This document shows, in pieces, positions 8,837 to 18,261 of a stretch of 64,000 bases of DNA (positions within the stretch are counted from its first letter, which is position 1; each line of letters opens with the position of its first letter). The notes beneath the pieces are model-generated. The model worked only from the letters and a program-made list of their open reading frames with translations, did not search any database and was not told the origin of the DNA. The position numbers and the translations under genes are program-made. Source of the stretch: Thermoleophilaceae bacterium (GTDB lineage Bacteria > Actinomycetota > Thermoleophilia > Solirubrobacterales > Thermoleophilaceae). The stretch spans positions 413,864 through 477,863 of the forward strand of contig JAUJNF010000001.1 of the NCBI GenBank assembly GCA_030446485.1, given 5' to 3'.

Positions 8837-9582
8837 CAGCCGAAGACCCGCGCCGCGTTGCGCTCGACCGCCGCCTCCAGGGTCACGTAGTCCACGCCGC
8901 GCAGGCCCGCGATGTGCTCGGCCGTGCGCACCACGTTGGCCGGCTCGTTCGGCTGGCCGCGAACCGGCTGCGGAGAGAGGAAGGGTGAGTCGGTCTCCAC
9001 CAGCAGCAGGTCCTCCGGCACGTCGCGCGCGGCCGCCTGGAGGTCCGCGGCCTTCGGATAGGTGGAATTGCCCGCGAACGAGCACAGGTAGCCACGCTCG
9101 ACGCACTCGTCGAGGCGCTCGGGGGTCGAGAAGCAGTGGAGGATCACCGTGAGACCGCCGGCGCGGTCGCGCAGGACCGCGAACGTGTCCTCCTCCGCGG
9201 CCCGGGTGTGGATCACCGCCGGGAGTCCGAGCCGTCGCGCCAGGTCGAGCTGTGCCTCGAAGGCGCGCCGCTGATCGGCGTGGGGCGCGCGATCGCGGTA
9301 GTAGTCGAGCCCCGTCTCTCCGATCGCCCTCACCTGCGGGTGCCCGGCCGCGACCTCGATGGCCTCGACGTCGGTGGCGTCGAGGCCCGTCGCCGAGCTC
9401 GGATGGCGCCCGACGATCGCCACCACCTCGTCGTGCGCCTCGGCCAGCGCGAGCGCACGCGCGGTGGAGCCCGGGTCGGTACCCACGGTGGCGAGCCGGG
9501 TGACCCCCGCCGAGCGGGCCCTCTCGACGAGCGCGTCGGCCGCGGGGTCGCACAGGTCGAGATGGCAGTGCGTGTCGACCAC
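8833..9582 (-). CDS. tatD: TatD-family metal-dependent deoxyribonuclease
   Basis: A 249-residue amidohydrolase-fold nuclease. The metal ligands are visible: THCHLDL at the N-terminus, GETGLDYY, a histidine in AVIHTRAAEED, HCFS, and the aspartate in VETDSPFLSPQP. Homologues are 3'-5' exonucleases acting on damaged DNA or RNA. It starts at GTG 9582, 21 bases after the metG stop, and overlaps rsmA by four bases. Confidence 0.94.
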   Translation of the reverse strand: MVDTHCHLDLCDPAADALVERARSAGVTRLATVGTDPGSTARALALAEAHDEVVAIVGRHPSSATGLDATDVEAIEVAAGHPQVRAIGETGLDYYRDRAPHADQRRAFEAQLDLARRLGLPAVIHTRAAEEDTFAVLRDRAGGLTVILHCFSTPERLDECVERGYLCSFAGNSTYPKAADLQAAARDVPEDLLLVETDSPFLSPQPVRGQPNEPANVVRTAEHIAGLRGVDYVTLEAAVERNAARVFGW

Positions 9583-9603
9583 GGCTTCGGGAGGCGGGGC
9601 CCC

Positions 9604-11139
9604 TCAGGCCGCGGGTGACGCGAGCGGGCGCTCGACCCGCGGGAACAGCTGCGGAAGTTCGGCGATGGTGTGGCCACTCGGGGTCGGATCAAAGCGCGCT
9701 CGCTCGAGCGCAAGCTCATTGGAGTCGGGGCGGCCCAGGGCGGCCATCAGCCGCGCGACCGTGTCCGGCATGAACGGGTACAGCAGCACCGACACCACCC
9801 GCAGCCCCTCGGCGAGGCCGCACAGCACCGAGTCGAGCCGCTTCGCCTCGGCCGGGTCCTTGGCCAGCGCCCACGGCGCCTGCTCCTGCACGTAGCGGTT
9901 GAGGCGCCGTACGAGCTGCCAGACGTCATCGAGGGCACCGGTCAGGTCGAGCGCATCGAAGCGTTCGCGCACCCGGTCGGCCAACCCATCGAAGTCGGCG
10001 ATCAGCTCCGCCCCAGCTTCCGCGCTTGGCACCTCGCCGTCCCGGTACTTCGCGATCATGGCCAGCGAGCGGCTGGCGAGGTTGCCGTACTCGTTGGCGA
10101 GCTCCGAGGCGTAACGGGTCTCGAACCCCTCGGGCGACACCGAGCCGTCCTGGCCGAGGGTGACCTCGCGCAGGAGGTAGTAGCGCAGGGCGTCGGTGCC
10201 GTACATGTCGATCACCTGAAACGGGTCGATGACGTTGCCGAGGGACTTCGACATCTTCTCCTCGTCCATCAGCAGGTAGCCGTGAATGAGCAGGCGCTCG
10301 GGCACCTCCAGCTCGGCGGCCATGAGCAGCGCGGGCCAGATCACGGCGTGGAACTTGAGGATGTCCTTGGCCATGACCTGGACGGTGGGAGGCCAGAAAC
10401 GGCTCTCGAGGTCCTGGCCCGGACGCGCGTACGAGAGCGCCGTGTAGTAGTTGAGAAGAGCGTCGATCCAGACGTAGATCACCTGCCGCTCGTCCCACGG
10501 CACGGGCACGCCCCACGTGAGGCTCGCGCGGCTCATCGAGACGTCGGTGAGGCCCTGCCGGATGAAGGAGAGCGCCTCGTTGTAGCGATGCTGCGGCACG
10601 ACGAAGGCGGGTCGCTCCGCGTACAGCCGCTCGAGCGGCTCCTGGAACGCCGACAGCCTGAAGAAGTAGTTGTCCTCCTTCTCGCGCACCAGGACGATCT
10701 TGTGGATCGCGCAGCGGTTGCCGTCGATGAGCTCGCCCTCGGTCTTGAAATCGGCACAGCGGGGGCAGTACCAGCCCTCGTAGGTGCCGGCGTAGATGTG
10801 GCCGCTGTCGTACAGCCCCTGCACCACGCGGCGAACCCCGTCCTCGTGCTCGGCGTCGCTCGTGCGTATGAAGAAGTCGGCGGTCGCGTTCACCCGCGCG
10901 ACCAGATTGCGGAAGCGCGGCGAGTTCAGGTCCGCCAGCTCGCGCGGCGTGGTACCCAGCCGCTCAGCCGCCTGCGCGACCGGCTCGCCGTGCTCGTCGG
11001 TGCCGGTGAGGAAGAACACCTCCTCGCCGCGCTGGCGCATGTGGCGGGCGAGCACATCGGTGGCGATCGTGGTGTAGGCGTGGCCCAGATGGGGCTCCGC
11101 GTTGACGTAGTAGATCGGCGTGGTGACGTAGTAGCCCAT
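9604..11139 (-). CDS. metG: Methionyl-tRNA synthetase
   Basis: A class I synthetase that charges tRNA-Met. The HIGH-like motif lies in YVNAEPHLGHAYTTIATDVL, the zinc knuckle has WYCPRCADF and GNRCAIH, and KMSKS is in MDEEKMSKSLGNVIDPF. At 511 residues it is the short form without the C-terminal tRNA-binding domain. The ATG start at 11139 (MGYYVTTPIYYV) matches the family. It heads the operon with tatD, rsmA and ispE. The upstream M23 peptidase frame, as sequenced, overlaps its first 214 bases, which looks like an artefact in that neighbour. Confidence 0.97.
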   Translation of the reverse strand: MGYYVTTPIYYVNAEPHLGHAYTTIATDVLARHMRQRGEEVFFLTGTDEHGEPVAQAAERLGTTPRELADLNSPRFRNLVARVNATADFFIRTSDAEHEDGVRRVVQGLYDSGHIYAGTYEGWYCPRCADFKTEGELIDGNRCAIHKIVLVREKEDNYFFRLSAFQEPLERLYAERPAFVVPQHRYNEALSFIRQGLTDVSMSRASLTWGVPVPWDERQVIYVWIDALLNYYTALSYARPGQDLESRFWPPTVQVMAKDILKFHAVIWPALLMAAELEVPERLLIHGYLLMDEEKMSKSLGNVIDPFQVIDMYGTDALRYYLLREVTLGQDGSVSPEGFETRYASELANEYGNLASRSLAMIAKYRDGEVPSAEAGAELIADFDGLADRVRERFDALDLTGALDDVWQLVRRLNRYVQEQAPWALAKDPAEAKRLDSVLCGLAEGLRVVSVLLYPFMPDTVARLMAALGRPDSNELALERARFDPTPSGHTIAELPQLFPRVERPLASPAA

Positions 11140-11214
11140 CGACGGGCGATGCTAGCCGTGGTCCGCCACTGCCCGGGAAAGGCTCCGCCGCTCAACGACG
11201 GCCCGCGAGCGGCC

Positions 11215-12464
11215 TCACTGCCCCCCCGCGGCTCCGCCGCGCTCCGCCGCGGGCGGACAGCGGAGCGGGCCCAGGCGGCCCTCGCGGTCAGGCCCGCGAC
11301 CAGCAGAGCGGCGACCGCGGCCACTCGCCCGACGTCGAATGCAGATCCCGGCGTCCGGCCGGCCGCAGCGGGACGATCCTCGGAGAAGCGAATCTCGGGA
11401 CCACCCACCGTCGCACGCCGCTCCCTCGGCGCGGTACCCGGGACGTCCCGGGGGCCGACGCGCTCGCCATGGGTCGCGGCCAGGCCGGACCGGCCGGCCG
11501 GCTCCCGCGCGGACACGCCGAGCGACCGCTTCCGCGCTTCGAATGAGGGCGCGCTCTGGGGGCTCTGGACCGGACCGGTGGGGGCAGGCCCCGCCCGGCG
11601 CGCGGACGGCGTCGCGCGATGCGGCGAGGCCGCAGGCCGGCGACGCCCGTGAGGCGCGGATCCTCCCGCAGCGCTTCCAGCCGGGGCGCGGTCGAGCCCG
11701 GGCGCGGTGACGGGCTCGCCCTGCGGCTGCATCGCGGTCGAGGGCCCGGGAGCCTGCTGCGTGGGAAGCGGCTGGGAGGCCGGTCGGGGGGCGCCCTCGA
11801 GCTCGAAGCCGAGCAGCGGGAGCGGCTCCACGGCGGGAAGCGGCGCCGGCGCGGCGCGAGCCACCGGTACCGGCACCGGCACCACCCCGGGCGCCGGGAC
11901 GGGCTCCGGCGCCACCGGCACGCCCTCCGGCTGCGGCTCGGCGGGCGCCGCCACCGGCACCGGCAGGGGCCGCGGCTCCGGCGCCACCGACGGCGGCACC
12001 AGCGGCGGCAGAAAGTCGAGCGGGTTCAGATAGCCATGGTCGCTGCCGGCCTCGCGCACGCCGAAGTGGAGGTGCGGAGCATCGACCGAGCGGCGGCCCG
12101 ACACGCCGACCGCACCGAGCCGCTCACCCGCGTCAACGGAGTCCCCGCGGTTCACGTCGACGGCGGACAGGTGGAGGTACGACGTGTCGAACCGCCCGTC
12201 GCCGGTCCGCACCGTGACCGTCAGCCCCGAGCTGCCGGCCGACCCGGCGAAGGTGACCGTGCCGCCCACGGCAGCCGCCACGGGATCGCCCTCGTGGCCG
12301 GCGATGTCGATGCCGCGGTGCTGGCCGGCGGCGTACGGGTCGTCGCCGTTGGCGTAGCTCTTGAGGACCTCGCCGCGGACCGGCCAGGTCCAGCCTTCGG
12401 CGGCGCTCGCCGGCGATGCCGCGAGCAGGAGGAACAGGGAGATGATGAGGGGAAGGGGTGTCAT
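11215..12464 (-). CDS. Secreted M23-family peptidase with proline-rich tail; reading frame probably broken at a G7 run
   Basis: From ATG 12464 (a GTG at 12473 is possible) the protein has a signal peptide (LPLIISLFLLLAASPASAA) and an M23 metallopeptidase domain at about 25-140, with HRGIDIAGH and the zinc motif APHLHFGVRE. A long Pro/Ala-rich spacer and a hydrophobic C-terminal segment (VAAVAALLVAGLTA) follow. As read, the frame continues to 10926, overlapping metG by 214 bases with low-complexity sequence that is only a shadow of metG. One extra base in the G7 run at 11221-11227 would give a stop at 11215-11217, so I end the gene there. The likely role is peptidoglycan cleavage outside the membrane. 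Confidence 0.72.
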
Positions 12465-12549
12465 GGCCGGCACGCTAGGGGCGGATCCCGCGACTACGGC
12501 CCGGCCGTCACACCACTGTCGCTCTCTGTTACGGAGGCGTCACAGGAAG

Positions 12550-13392
12550 TCACTCATCGGCGACAGAAGACGGCCGATCCGTCGCAGTGAGCCCGCTGTA
12601 GAGCCGGTTGGCCTTCTCCCCGGTGAGCTCGGCCACCACCGCGGCCGCCGTCCGGGGGCGGGCGCCCGCGTCCGCGAGCCTCCGGACCGCGGCGAGGGCG
12701 CGCGGGTCCGGGCGCGAGGCCGCCGCGGCCGGCGGCCCCACGACGAGCACGATCTCGCCGCGCGGCGGCGCCTCCGCGTACCGGCTCGCCAGCTCTCCGG
12801 CGCTCCCCCGTGCCACCTCCTCGTGCAGCTTGGTGAGCTCCCGGCACACGGCCGCCGGCCGCTCCGCATCGATCTCGGCCAGCACGGCGAGCGTGGTCGC
12901 CAACCGCCGCGGCGACTCGAACGCCACGAGCGTCACATCCGCCTCCTCGAGCACGCGCCGCAGCTCACCGCGCTTGCGCGGCAGAAACCCTGCGAAGCGC
13001 CAGCGGTCCGCCGGCAGGGCGGAGGCCACGAGCGCCGCGAGCACCGCCGAGGGCCCGGGCAGCACCTCGACCGCGATGCCCGCGCCCACGCACGCGCGCA
13101 CGAGCTCGTACCCCGGGTCGGACACGAGCGGCATGCCGGCGTCGGAGACGAGCGCGACGGTCTGCCCGGAACGGATCCGCTCCGCGAGCTCGGCCGCCCG
13201 CCGCGTCTCGTTGTGCTCGTGGTAGGACACGAGCTCGGCGGCCACCCCGTAGCGATCGAGCAGGCCCCGTGTGTGCCGGGTGTCCTCGCAGGCGATCACG
13301 TCCGCGTCGCGGAGGGCCGAGAGCACCCGGAGCGTCACGTCCTCGAGGTTGCCGATCGGCGTCGGGCACACGACAAGTCGTCCGGCATTCAC
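12550..13392 (-). CDS. rsmI: 16S rRNA (cytidine1402-2'-O)-methyltransferase
   Basis: RsmI 2'-O-methylates C1402 in the ribosomal P site. The 280-residue protein shows the tetrapyrrole-methylase fold markers VCPTPIGNLEDVTLRVL, IACEDTRHTRGLL, SDAGMPLVSDPGYELV and LPGPSAVLAAL, and ends with a family-typical C-terminal helical region. It starts at GTG 13392 and overlaps the ROK kinase stop as GTGA, so both are probably one transcript. Confidence 0.95.
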   Translation of the reverse strand: MNAGRLVVCPTPIGNLEDVTLRVLSALRDADVIACEDTRHTRGLLDRYGVAAELVSYHEHNETRRAAELAERIRSGQTVALVSDAGMPLVSDPGYELVRACVGAGIAVEVLPGPSAVLAALVASALPADRWRFAGFLPRKRGELRRVLEEADVTLVAFESPRRLATTLAVLAEIDAERPAAVCRELTKLHEEVARGSAGELASRYAEAPPRGEIVLVVGPPAAAASRPDPRALAAVRRLADAGARPRTAAAVVAELTGEKANRLYSGLTATDRPSSVADE

Positions 13393-14342
13393 GCCCTCGC
13401 CTCCAGCGCCAGCACCGCGGCACCGATCATTCCCGACTCAGCCCCGAAGTGGGCGGCCACCACCCGCACCGAGTTGCGCAGCGCTGGCAGCGCCCGCCTC
13501 TCCATCTCCTCGCGGGCAGGCCCGAGGAGGAGCTCACCGGCCGCCATCACGCCCCCGCCGACGACCACGACCTGTGGATTGAAGATGTTCACGAGGGCCG
13601 ACAGACCGGCGCCGAGCCGGCACCCGACGAGCGCGAGCACGTCGAGCGCCGCCGGGTCGCCGTCGTGGGCGAGCTCGGTGACCATCGCGCCGGTGACCGC
13701 CCGGCCCTCGGCCGCGGCCCGTCCGAGCGGCGACTCGGGAGCCAGCCGCGCCGCCTCGGCGCCCTCGCGGCCGATTGCCGTGCCCGAGGCCACCGCCTCC
13801 AGGCAGCCACGGTTGGGGCAGCCCGGCCCGCAGAGCGGCCCGTCGAGATCGACCACCATGTGGCCGAGCTCGGCCCCGGCACCCATGCTTCCGCGGTAGA
13901 GCTGCCCGTCGAGGATCAGCCCGCCCCCGATCCCGGTGCCCAGCGTAAGCATCACGACGTCGGACGCGCCCCGGGCGGCGCCGTGGCGCTGCTCGGCCAG
14001 CGCGGCCACGTTGGCGTCGTTGTCGACCTCGACGGGCAGGCCGAGCCGCTCGCTCATGAGGTCGCGGAAGGGCAGCTCGTCGAGCGGAAGGTGCACCGCC
14101 CCGAGCGACACGCCGCGGCGGCGGTCCATCTGCGCGGGGATGCCAAAGCCCACCGCACGCGCGTCGGGTGCCCTGGCGCGCGCCTCCTCCACCACCTCGA
14201 CCATCAGGTCGAGCACCTGCCGACGGTCGCGGCCGCGCCACAGGCGGTGGGCGCGATGCTCGACCGTCAGCGACTCGTCCACGACCCCGGCAAGCAGCTT
14301 GGTGCCGCCGGCGTCCACTCCGATGACACGCCCCGCCAGCAT
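13389..14342 (-). CDS. ROK-family sugar kinase (glucokinase-like)
   Basis: The protein has the ATP-binding DAGGTKLLAGVVD near its start, the substrate region VEVDNDANVAALAE, LTLGTGIGGGLILDGQLY and the ROK zinc cluster in GPLCGPGCPNRGCLEAVASG. No DNA-binding domain precedes it, so it is a kinase rather than a ROK repressor; glucose is the likeliest substrate. I use ATG 14342 (MLAGRVIGVD). A longer frame to 14384 would overlap the divergent LCP gene start at 14365. It is co-directional and overlapping with rsmI. Confidence 0.88.
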   Translation of the reverse strand: MLAGRVIGVDAGGTKLLAGVVDESLTVEHRAHRLWRGRDRRQVLDLMVEVVEEARARAPDARAVGFGIPAQMDRRRGVSLGAVHLPLDELPFRDLMSERLGLPVEVDNDANVAALAEQRHGAARGASDVVMLTLGTGIGGGLILDGQLYRGSMGAGAELGHMVVDLDGPLCGPGCPNRGCLEAVASGTAIGREGAEAARLAPESPLGRAAAEGRAVTGAMVTELAHDGDPAALDVLALVGCRLGAGLSALVNIFNPQVVVVGGGVMAAGELLLGPAREEMERRALPALRNSVRVVAAHFGAESGMIGAAVLALEARA

Positions 14343-14364
14343 CCACGGACGGTATACACGGGGC

Positions 14365-15582
14365 ATGAGCAACGACGGTCCCAAGGAACCGCCGCCATAC
14401 CGCGTCTACCGCTCCGGGGAGCCGACCGAGTCGCCCGGCGACGTTCGCCCACCTCCCGGCGAGCGCCCCGGCCAAGCCCGCCCACCCCGCCGAAACGGCC
14501 CCGGCCCCGCTGCGAGGGACGCCGAGGAGCCCCCGGGCTACAGGGTCTACCGCGCCCGCCGAGGCCGCCTCGGGCGCCTGCTTCCCGAGTCGGGGCTCAG
14601 CGGGCTGCGTCCCGGGCGGCGGCGCCGCGCGGAGGGGCAGCCCGGCAGCGAGCCGGCGCCGCGGCGCCGCGTCACGCCCGGCCGCGTGGCCAAGTGGGCG
14701 GCACTTGTCCTCGGCGGCTGGCTTCTCCTCTCGTTCCTGATCTTCCTGGTGAGCGCCACCCTCGCGCCCAAGGTGTCCGATCGCGCTCAGGACCAGCTCG
14801 CCGGCGGCAGCAGCCTGCTGGCCGGTAGCACGGTGCTCGTACTGGGCTCCGACAAGCGCTCGGAGGAGACGCGCGAGCCGGGAGCCGACGATACGGCGCG
14901 CGCCGACAGCATTTTGCTGCTGCACGCGGGCCTCGGCACCGTCCGCCGCCTGTCGATCCTCCGCGACACCTACGCCGAGATCCCCGGCTCCGAGCCCCAG
15001 AAGATCAATGCGGCCTACGCGATCGGCGGTCCGGCGCTGATGGTCGAGACGGTCGAGGACTTCATGGGAAACGACCTCGAGATCAACCACGTGGTCGAGG
15101 TGAGCTTCGAGGACTTCCCGAAGCTGATCGACTCGCTGGGCGGCATCGACGTGACCACGCCCACCTGCGTCCGCTCCGAGCCGTTCGGCGGCTACCGGGT
15201 GAAGCTGAAGAAGGGCACCCACCGGCTGAGTGGCAAGCAGGCGCTGCGCTTCGCCCGCGTGCGCAAGAACCAGTGCGCGCCGAACGAGGACGACCGCCAA
15301 CGGGCCGGCCGCCAGCAGGAGGTGCTGAAGGGCATCCGCAGCCGCTTCCTCTCGCCCTCGATCCTTCTCCGCCTGCCGCTCGTGAGCTGGCGCGCGCCGC
15401 GCACGATCCGCAGTGACATGGCCGGCCCCGGCCTGCTCGCGCTGTTCAGCGACCTTGTGACCGGCGGCTCTGGGGGCAAGACCCGGGTGCTGCTGCCCTC
15501 GCGCATCAACTCGGACGGCAGCCTGGCCGTGGAGCGCGCCGCGCGGCGCGCGGAGGTCGAGCGGCTCCTCGGGAAGGACTGA
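14365..15582 (+). CDS. LytR-CpsA-Psr (LCP) family cell-wall ligase
   Basis: The 405-residue protein has a long proline/arginine-rich cytoplasmic N-terminus with the short motif YRVYR repeated at about residues 12-16 and 59-63. One membrane helix follows (about 111-133, AALVLGGWLLLSFLIFLVSA), then an extracellular LCP domain. Domain markers are VLVLGSDKRSE, the ARADSILLLH and SILRDTY segments, INAAYAIGGP, and GKQALRFARVRKN. LCP enzymes transfer lipid-linked glycopolymers such as teichoic acids or arabinogalactan to peptidoglycan. The ATG at 14365 is 22 bases from the divergent ROK kinase start. Confidence 0.93.
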   Translation: MSNDGPKEPPPYRVYRSGEPTESPGDVRPPPGERPGQARPPRRNGPGPAARDAEEPPGYRVYRARRGRLGRLLPESGLSGLRPGRRRRAEGQPGSEPAPRRRVTPGRVAKWAALVLGGWLLLSFLIFLVSATLAPKVSDRAQDQLAGGSSLLAGSTVLVLGSDKRSEETREPGADDTARADSILLLHAGLGTVRRLSILRDTYAEIPGSEPQKINAAYAIGGPALMVETVEDFMGNDLEINHVVEVSFEDFPKLIDSLGGIDVTTPTCVRSEPFGGYRVKLKKGTHRLSGKQALRFARVRKNQCAPNEDDRQRAGRQQEVLKGIRSRFLSPSILLRLPLVSWRAPRTIRSDMAGPGLLALFSDLVTGGSGGKTRVLLPSRINSDGSLAVERAARRAEVERLLGKD

Positions 15583-15621
15583 GCCGGTTCGGCAGGCCCG
15601 GCGGCGGCTCCCGGCCGCGCC

Positions 15622-16008
15622 TCAGTCGGAGGAGGAGGAAGAGGACGCCTTGGCGCCGGAGGAGCCCGAGTCGGACGTGCTCTTGCCGGAGCCGGAGTTC
15701 GAACCCGAGGAGCCCGCGTCCGGCCCCTTCGAGTCGGAACCGGTCTTCGACCCGGCCTTCTCCCCCTTGTCCGACGACGTGGACTCGCCCTTGCCGTCCT
15801 CCTTGGCGCCCTCTCCCGAGCCCGCGCCGCGGCTCTTTCCGTAATCCGTGTTGTAGAAGCCAGAGCCCTTGAAGTGCACGGCAACCGGGTGGAACACCCG
15901 CTGCACGGCTGCACCGCACTCCCGGCATTCGGTGATGTTGTCGTCGGTCATGCGCTGCAGCTCCTCGAAGGTGTGGCCCTTCGTGCAGCGGTATTCGTAG
16001 ATCGGCAT
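15622..16008 (-). CDS. FmdB-family zinc-ribbon protein with low-complexity Ser/Gly tail
   Basis: The start MPIYEYRCTKGHTFEELQRM and the later CRECGAAVQRVFHPVAVHF are the FmdB/CxxC_CXXC regulatory-domain signature, an about 60-residue zinc ribbon; the first pair is reduced to a single Cys (YRCTKGH). After KGSGFYNTDYGKSRG the rest (about 65-128) is Ser, Gly, Lys and Asp repeats ending in a run of serines, usual in actinobacterial members. Function is unknown; some relatives regulate amidase genes. I start at ATG 16008 to match the family; GTG 16014 adds two residues. It is convergent with the LCP gene. Confidence 0.88.
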   Translation of the reverse strand: MPIYEYRCTKGHTFEELQRMTDDNITECRECGAAVQRVFHPVAVHFKGSGFYNTDYGKSRGAGSGEGAKEDGKGESTSSDKGEKAGSKTGSDSKGPDAGSSGSNSGSGKSTSDSGSSGAKASSSSSSD

Positions 16009-16217
16009 CGGCACTCCGAGTATAGGAGTGCCAAATCGGCCTCAGAGCGGCCCTCAGACGATCTGGCGGTCCCTGAGAAGCGCCGCTGCTGACCCACAAA
16101 CGCGAGCGCTCAGGCGAGATACACGAGGCCACCGCCCCCGCGCTCGCACCGGTACGGCAAGGTTCCGCGTGCGACACGGCGCCGGACGCGCATTGGCCTC
16201 GTTTAGCCTTCGCCGCC

Positions 16218-17609
16218 ATGTCGACGCCCATCAAGGACGCGGTCACGATGGAGAAGATCGTCGCCCTCTGCAAGCGGCGCGGCTTCATCTTCCAGTCGTC
16301 GGAGATATACGGCGGACTCGCCTCCACCTACGACTACGGGCACTACGGCGTGCTGCTGAAGTCGAACGTGAAGGCCGAGTGGTGGCGCGCCGTGGTGCAG
16401 GAGCGCGACGACGTGGTGGCCCTCGACGCCGCCATCCTCATGCACCCGCGCACGTGGGAGGCCTCGGGCCTCGAGGGCTTCACCGACCCGCTAGTGCAGT
16501 GCCTCGGCAAGTGCAAACGGCGCTGGCGGGAGGACCACCTGCGCGAGGCCGTGGCGAAGGGCGAGGCGCAGGCCGAAGCCCGAAGCGCGGAGGGCGAGCT
16601 TCACTGCCCCGAGTGCGGCGGCGACCTCTCGGAGCCGCGCAACTTCAACCTGATGTTCGAGACCCACATGGGTCCGGTCCAGGACGAGGGCTCGCGTGTC
16701 TTCCTACGCCCCGAGACCGCGCAGGGCATCTTCGTCAACTTCAAGAACGTCCTGCAGTTCTCGCGCAAGAGACCGCCGTTCGGCATCGCCCAGGTCGGCA
16801 AGTCGTTCCGCAACGAGATCACCCCGGGCAACTTCATCTTCCGCACGCGCGAGTTCGAGCAGATGGAGATCGAGTTCTTCGTGCCCCCGGCCGAGGCCGG
16901 GCGCTGGCACGAGCACTGGATGGAGGAGCGGATGCGCTGGTACACGGAGCTCGGCATCCGCCCGGACCACCTCCGGCTCCGCGCCCACGGGCCCGACGAG
17001 CTGTCGCACTACTCGAGCGCCACCTCCGACATCGAGTACCTCTTCCCGATGGGCTTCTCGGAGCTCGAGGGCATCGCAAACCGCGGGGACTTCGACCTCA
17101 CCCAGCACGCGCAGTACTCGCGCGAGAAGCTCGAGTACGTCGACTCGGCCAGCGGCGACCGCTACGTGCCCCACGTGATCGAGCCCTCGGCCGGCGCCGA
17201 CCGCGGCACGCTCGCGTTCATGGTGGACGCCTACGACGAGGAGGAGGTCGAGGGCCGCGAGCGCGTGGTGCTGCGCCTGCACCCTCGCCTCGCGCCCGTG
17301 AAGGTGGCCGTTCTTCCCCTGGTGAACAAGGACGGCCAGCCTGAGCTCGCGCGCGACCTCTACCAGGACCTCCGCCGCCGCATGCCCGCCGAGTACGACG
17401 CCGGCGGGTCGATCGGCAAGCGCTACCGGCGCCAGGACGAGATCGGCACGCCGTGGGGCGTGACGGTGGATCACCAGACCGTGGAGGACGGGACGGTGAC
17501 GCTGAGGGACCGCGACTCGCTGGAGCAGACGCGCTTGCGCATCGGCGAGGTGGGCGGGGAGCTGGCGCGGCGCCTGGGCGCGGAATGGCGGTCGCCGAAG
17601 CTGGGGTGA
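16218..17609 (+). CDS. glyS: Glycyl-tRNA synthetase (single-chain alpha2 type)
   Basis: A class II synthetase of the eukaryote-like homodimeric type used by actinomycetes. Seen are KRRGFIFQSSEIYGGLASTY, motif 2 RPETAQGIFVNFKNV with VGKSFRNEITP, RTREFEQMEIEFFV, and motif 3 in VIEPSAGADRGTLAFMVDAY. An insertion has an incomplete zinc-knuckle pattern (CLGKCKRRW, then HCPECGGDLSEP). Its 463 residues are normal. The 200 bases upstream hold no gene I can recognise and should contain its promoter. Confidence 0.96.
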   Translation: MSTPIKDAVTMEKIVALCKRRGFIFQSSEIYGGLASTYDYGHYGVLLKSNVKAEWWRAVVQERDDVVALDAAILMHPRTWEASGLEGFTDPLVQCLGKCKRRWREDHLREAVAKGEAQAEARSAEGELHCPECGGDLSEPRNFNLMFETHMGPVQDEGSRVFLRPETAQGIFVNFKNVLQFSRKRPPFGIAQVGKSFRNEITPGNFIFRTREFEQMEIEFFVPPAEAGRWHEHWMEERMRWYTELGIRPDHLRLRAHGPDELSHYSSATSDIEYLFPMGFSELEGIANRGDFDLTQHAQYSREKLEYVDSASGDRYVPHVIEPSAGADRGTLAFMVDAYDEEEVEGRERVVLRLHPRLAPVKVAVLPLVNKDGQPELARDLYQDLRRRMPAEYDAGGSIGKRYRRQDEIGTPWGVTVDHQTVEDGTVTLRDRDSLEQTRLRIGEVGGELARRLGAEWRSPKLG

Positions 17610-17650
17610 GCTAGCGCTGGCGTCCCACCCTCTCGGTACCCTCGAGGAAC

Positions 17651-18250
17651 TTGTCCTCGATACCCCCCGACCGGCCTCCGCCCACCGAGCCCACGCGGCC
17701 CCTCGGCACCCCGGACGATCCCACCCGGGTCACTCCCCCCGATGCCGCTCGCGAGGTCGTGGTCGAGCGCACGGTCGAGCCGCAAGTGGTAGAGGAGGTG
17801 GTGCCGGCGGCGGTGCTACTGGAGGACCTTCGTTCCCTGCGGCGATGGCTGACCGTCGTGGGCCTCGTGGCCCTGACCGCCCTCGGCATCGCCGGCTACT
17901 CCCTGTTCCAGTCGACCGACGATGAGGAGGCCGAGCAGCGGACACGCGTGAACCGCGAGCGGGCGGAGGCCCTCGACCGCCGGCTCGACCAGGCCGAGAC
18001 GCGGCTGCGAAGGGCCGGAGAGGAGAGCGACGTAAGCAGCCTGCAGAGGCGCCTGGCCGATCAGGAGGCCGACATGGCCCGGCTCGAGCGGGCGCTGGCT
18101 AGGGCCCGCAGCGACGCCTCGGAAGCTACCGCCGGGGCGGCCGATCAGGAGGACGCGATCCGTGAGCTCGACGACCGCACCCAGGAGCTCGCCGACGCCC
18201 TCGACGACGTGAGGCGCGAGGCGCGCACGGGCGACTCAGGCTCGCGCTAG
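17651..18250 (+). CDS. Single-pass membrane protein with C-terminal coiled coil
   Basis: The frame has a proline-rich N-terminus, one membrane helix at about residues 67-90 (WLTVVGLVALTALGIAGYSL) and a charged, heptad-like helix from about 95 to 190 (LDRRLDQAETRLRRAGEESD onward). No family is recognised. The start is uncertain: the TTG at 17651 has AGGA only two bases away, and no better ATG or GTG lies nearby in frame. It follows glyS by 41 bases and converges on the MMPL gene. Confidence 0.6.
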   Translation: MSSIPPDRPPPTEPTRPLGTPDDPTRVTPPDAAREVVVERTVEPQVVEEVVPAAVLLEDLRSLRRWLTVVGLVALTALGIAGYSLFQSTDDEEAEQRTRVNRERAEALDRRLDQAETRLRRAGEESDVSSLQRRLADQEADMARLERALARARSDASEATAGAADQEDAIRELDDRTQELADALDDVRREARTGDSGSR

Positions 18251-18261
18251 CGGATCGGGCG

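Noticed and set aside
16015..16217. An RNA gene or T-box in front of glyS
   Set aside because: No T-box sequence, specifier stem or tRNA-like fold could be recognised in the gap.
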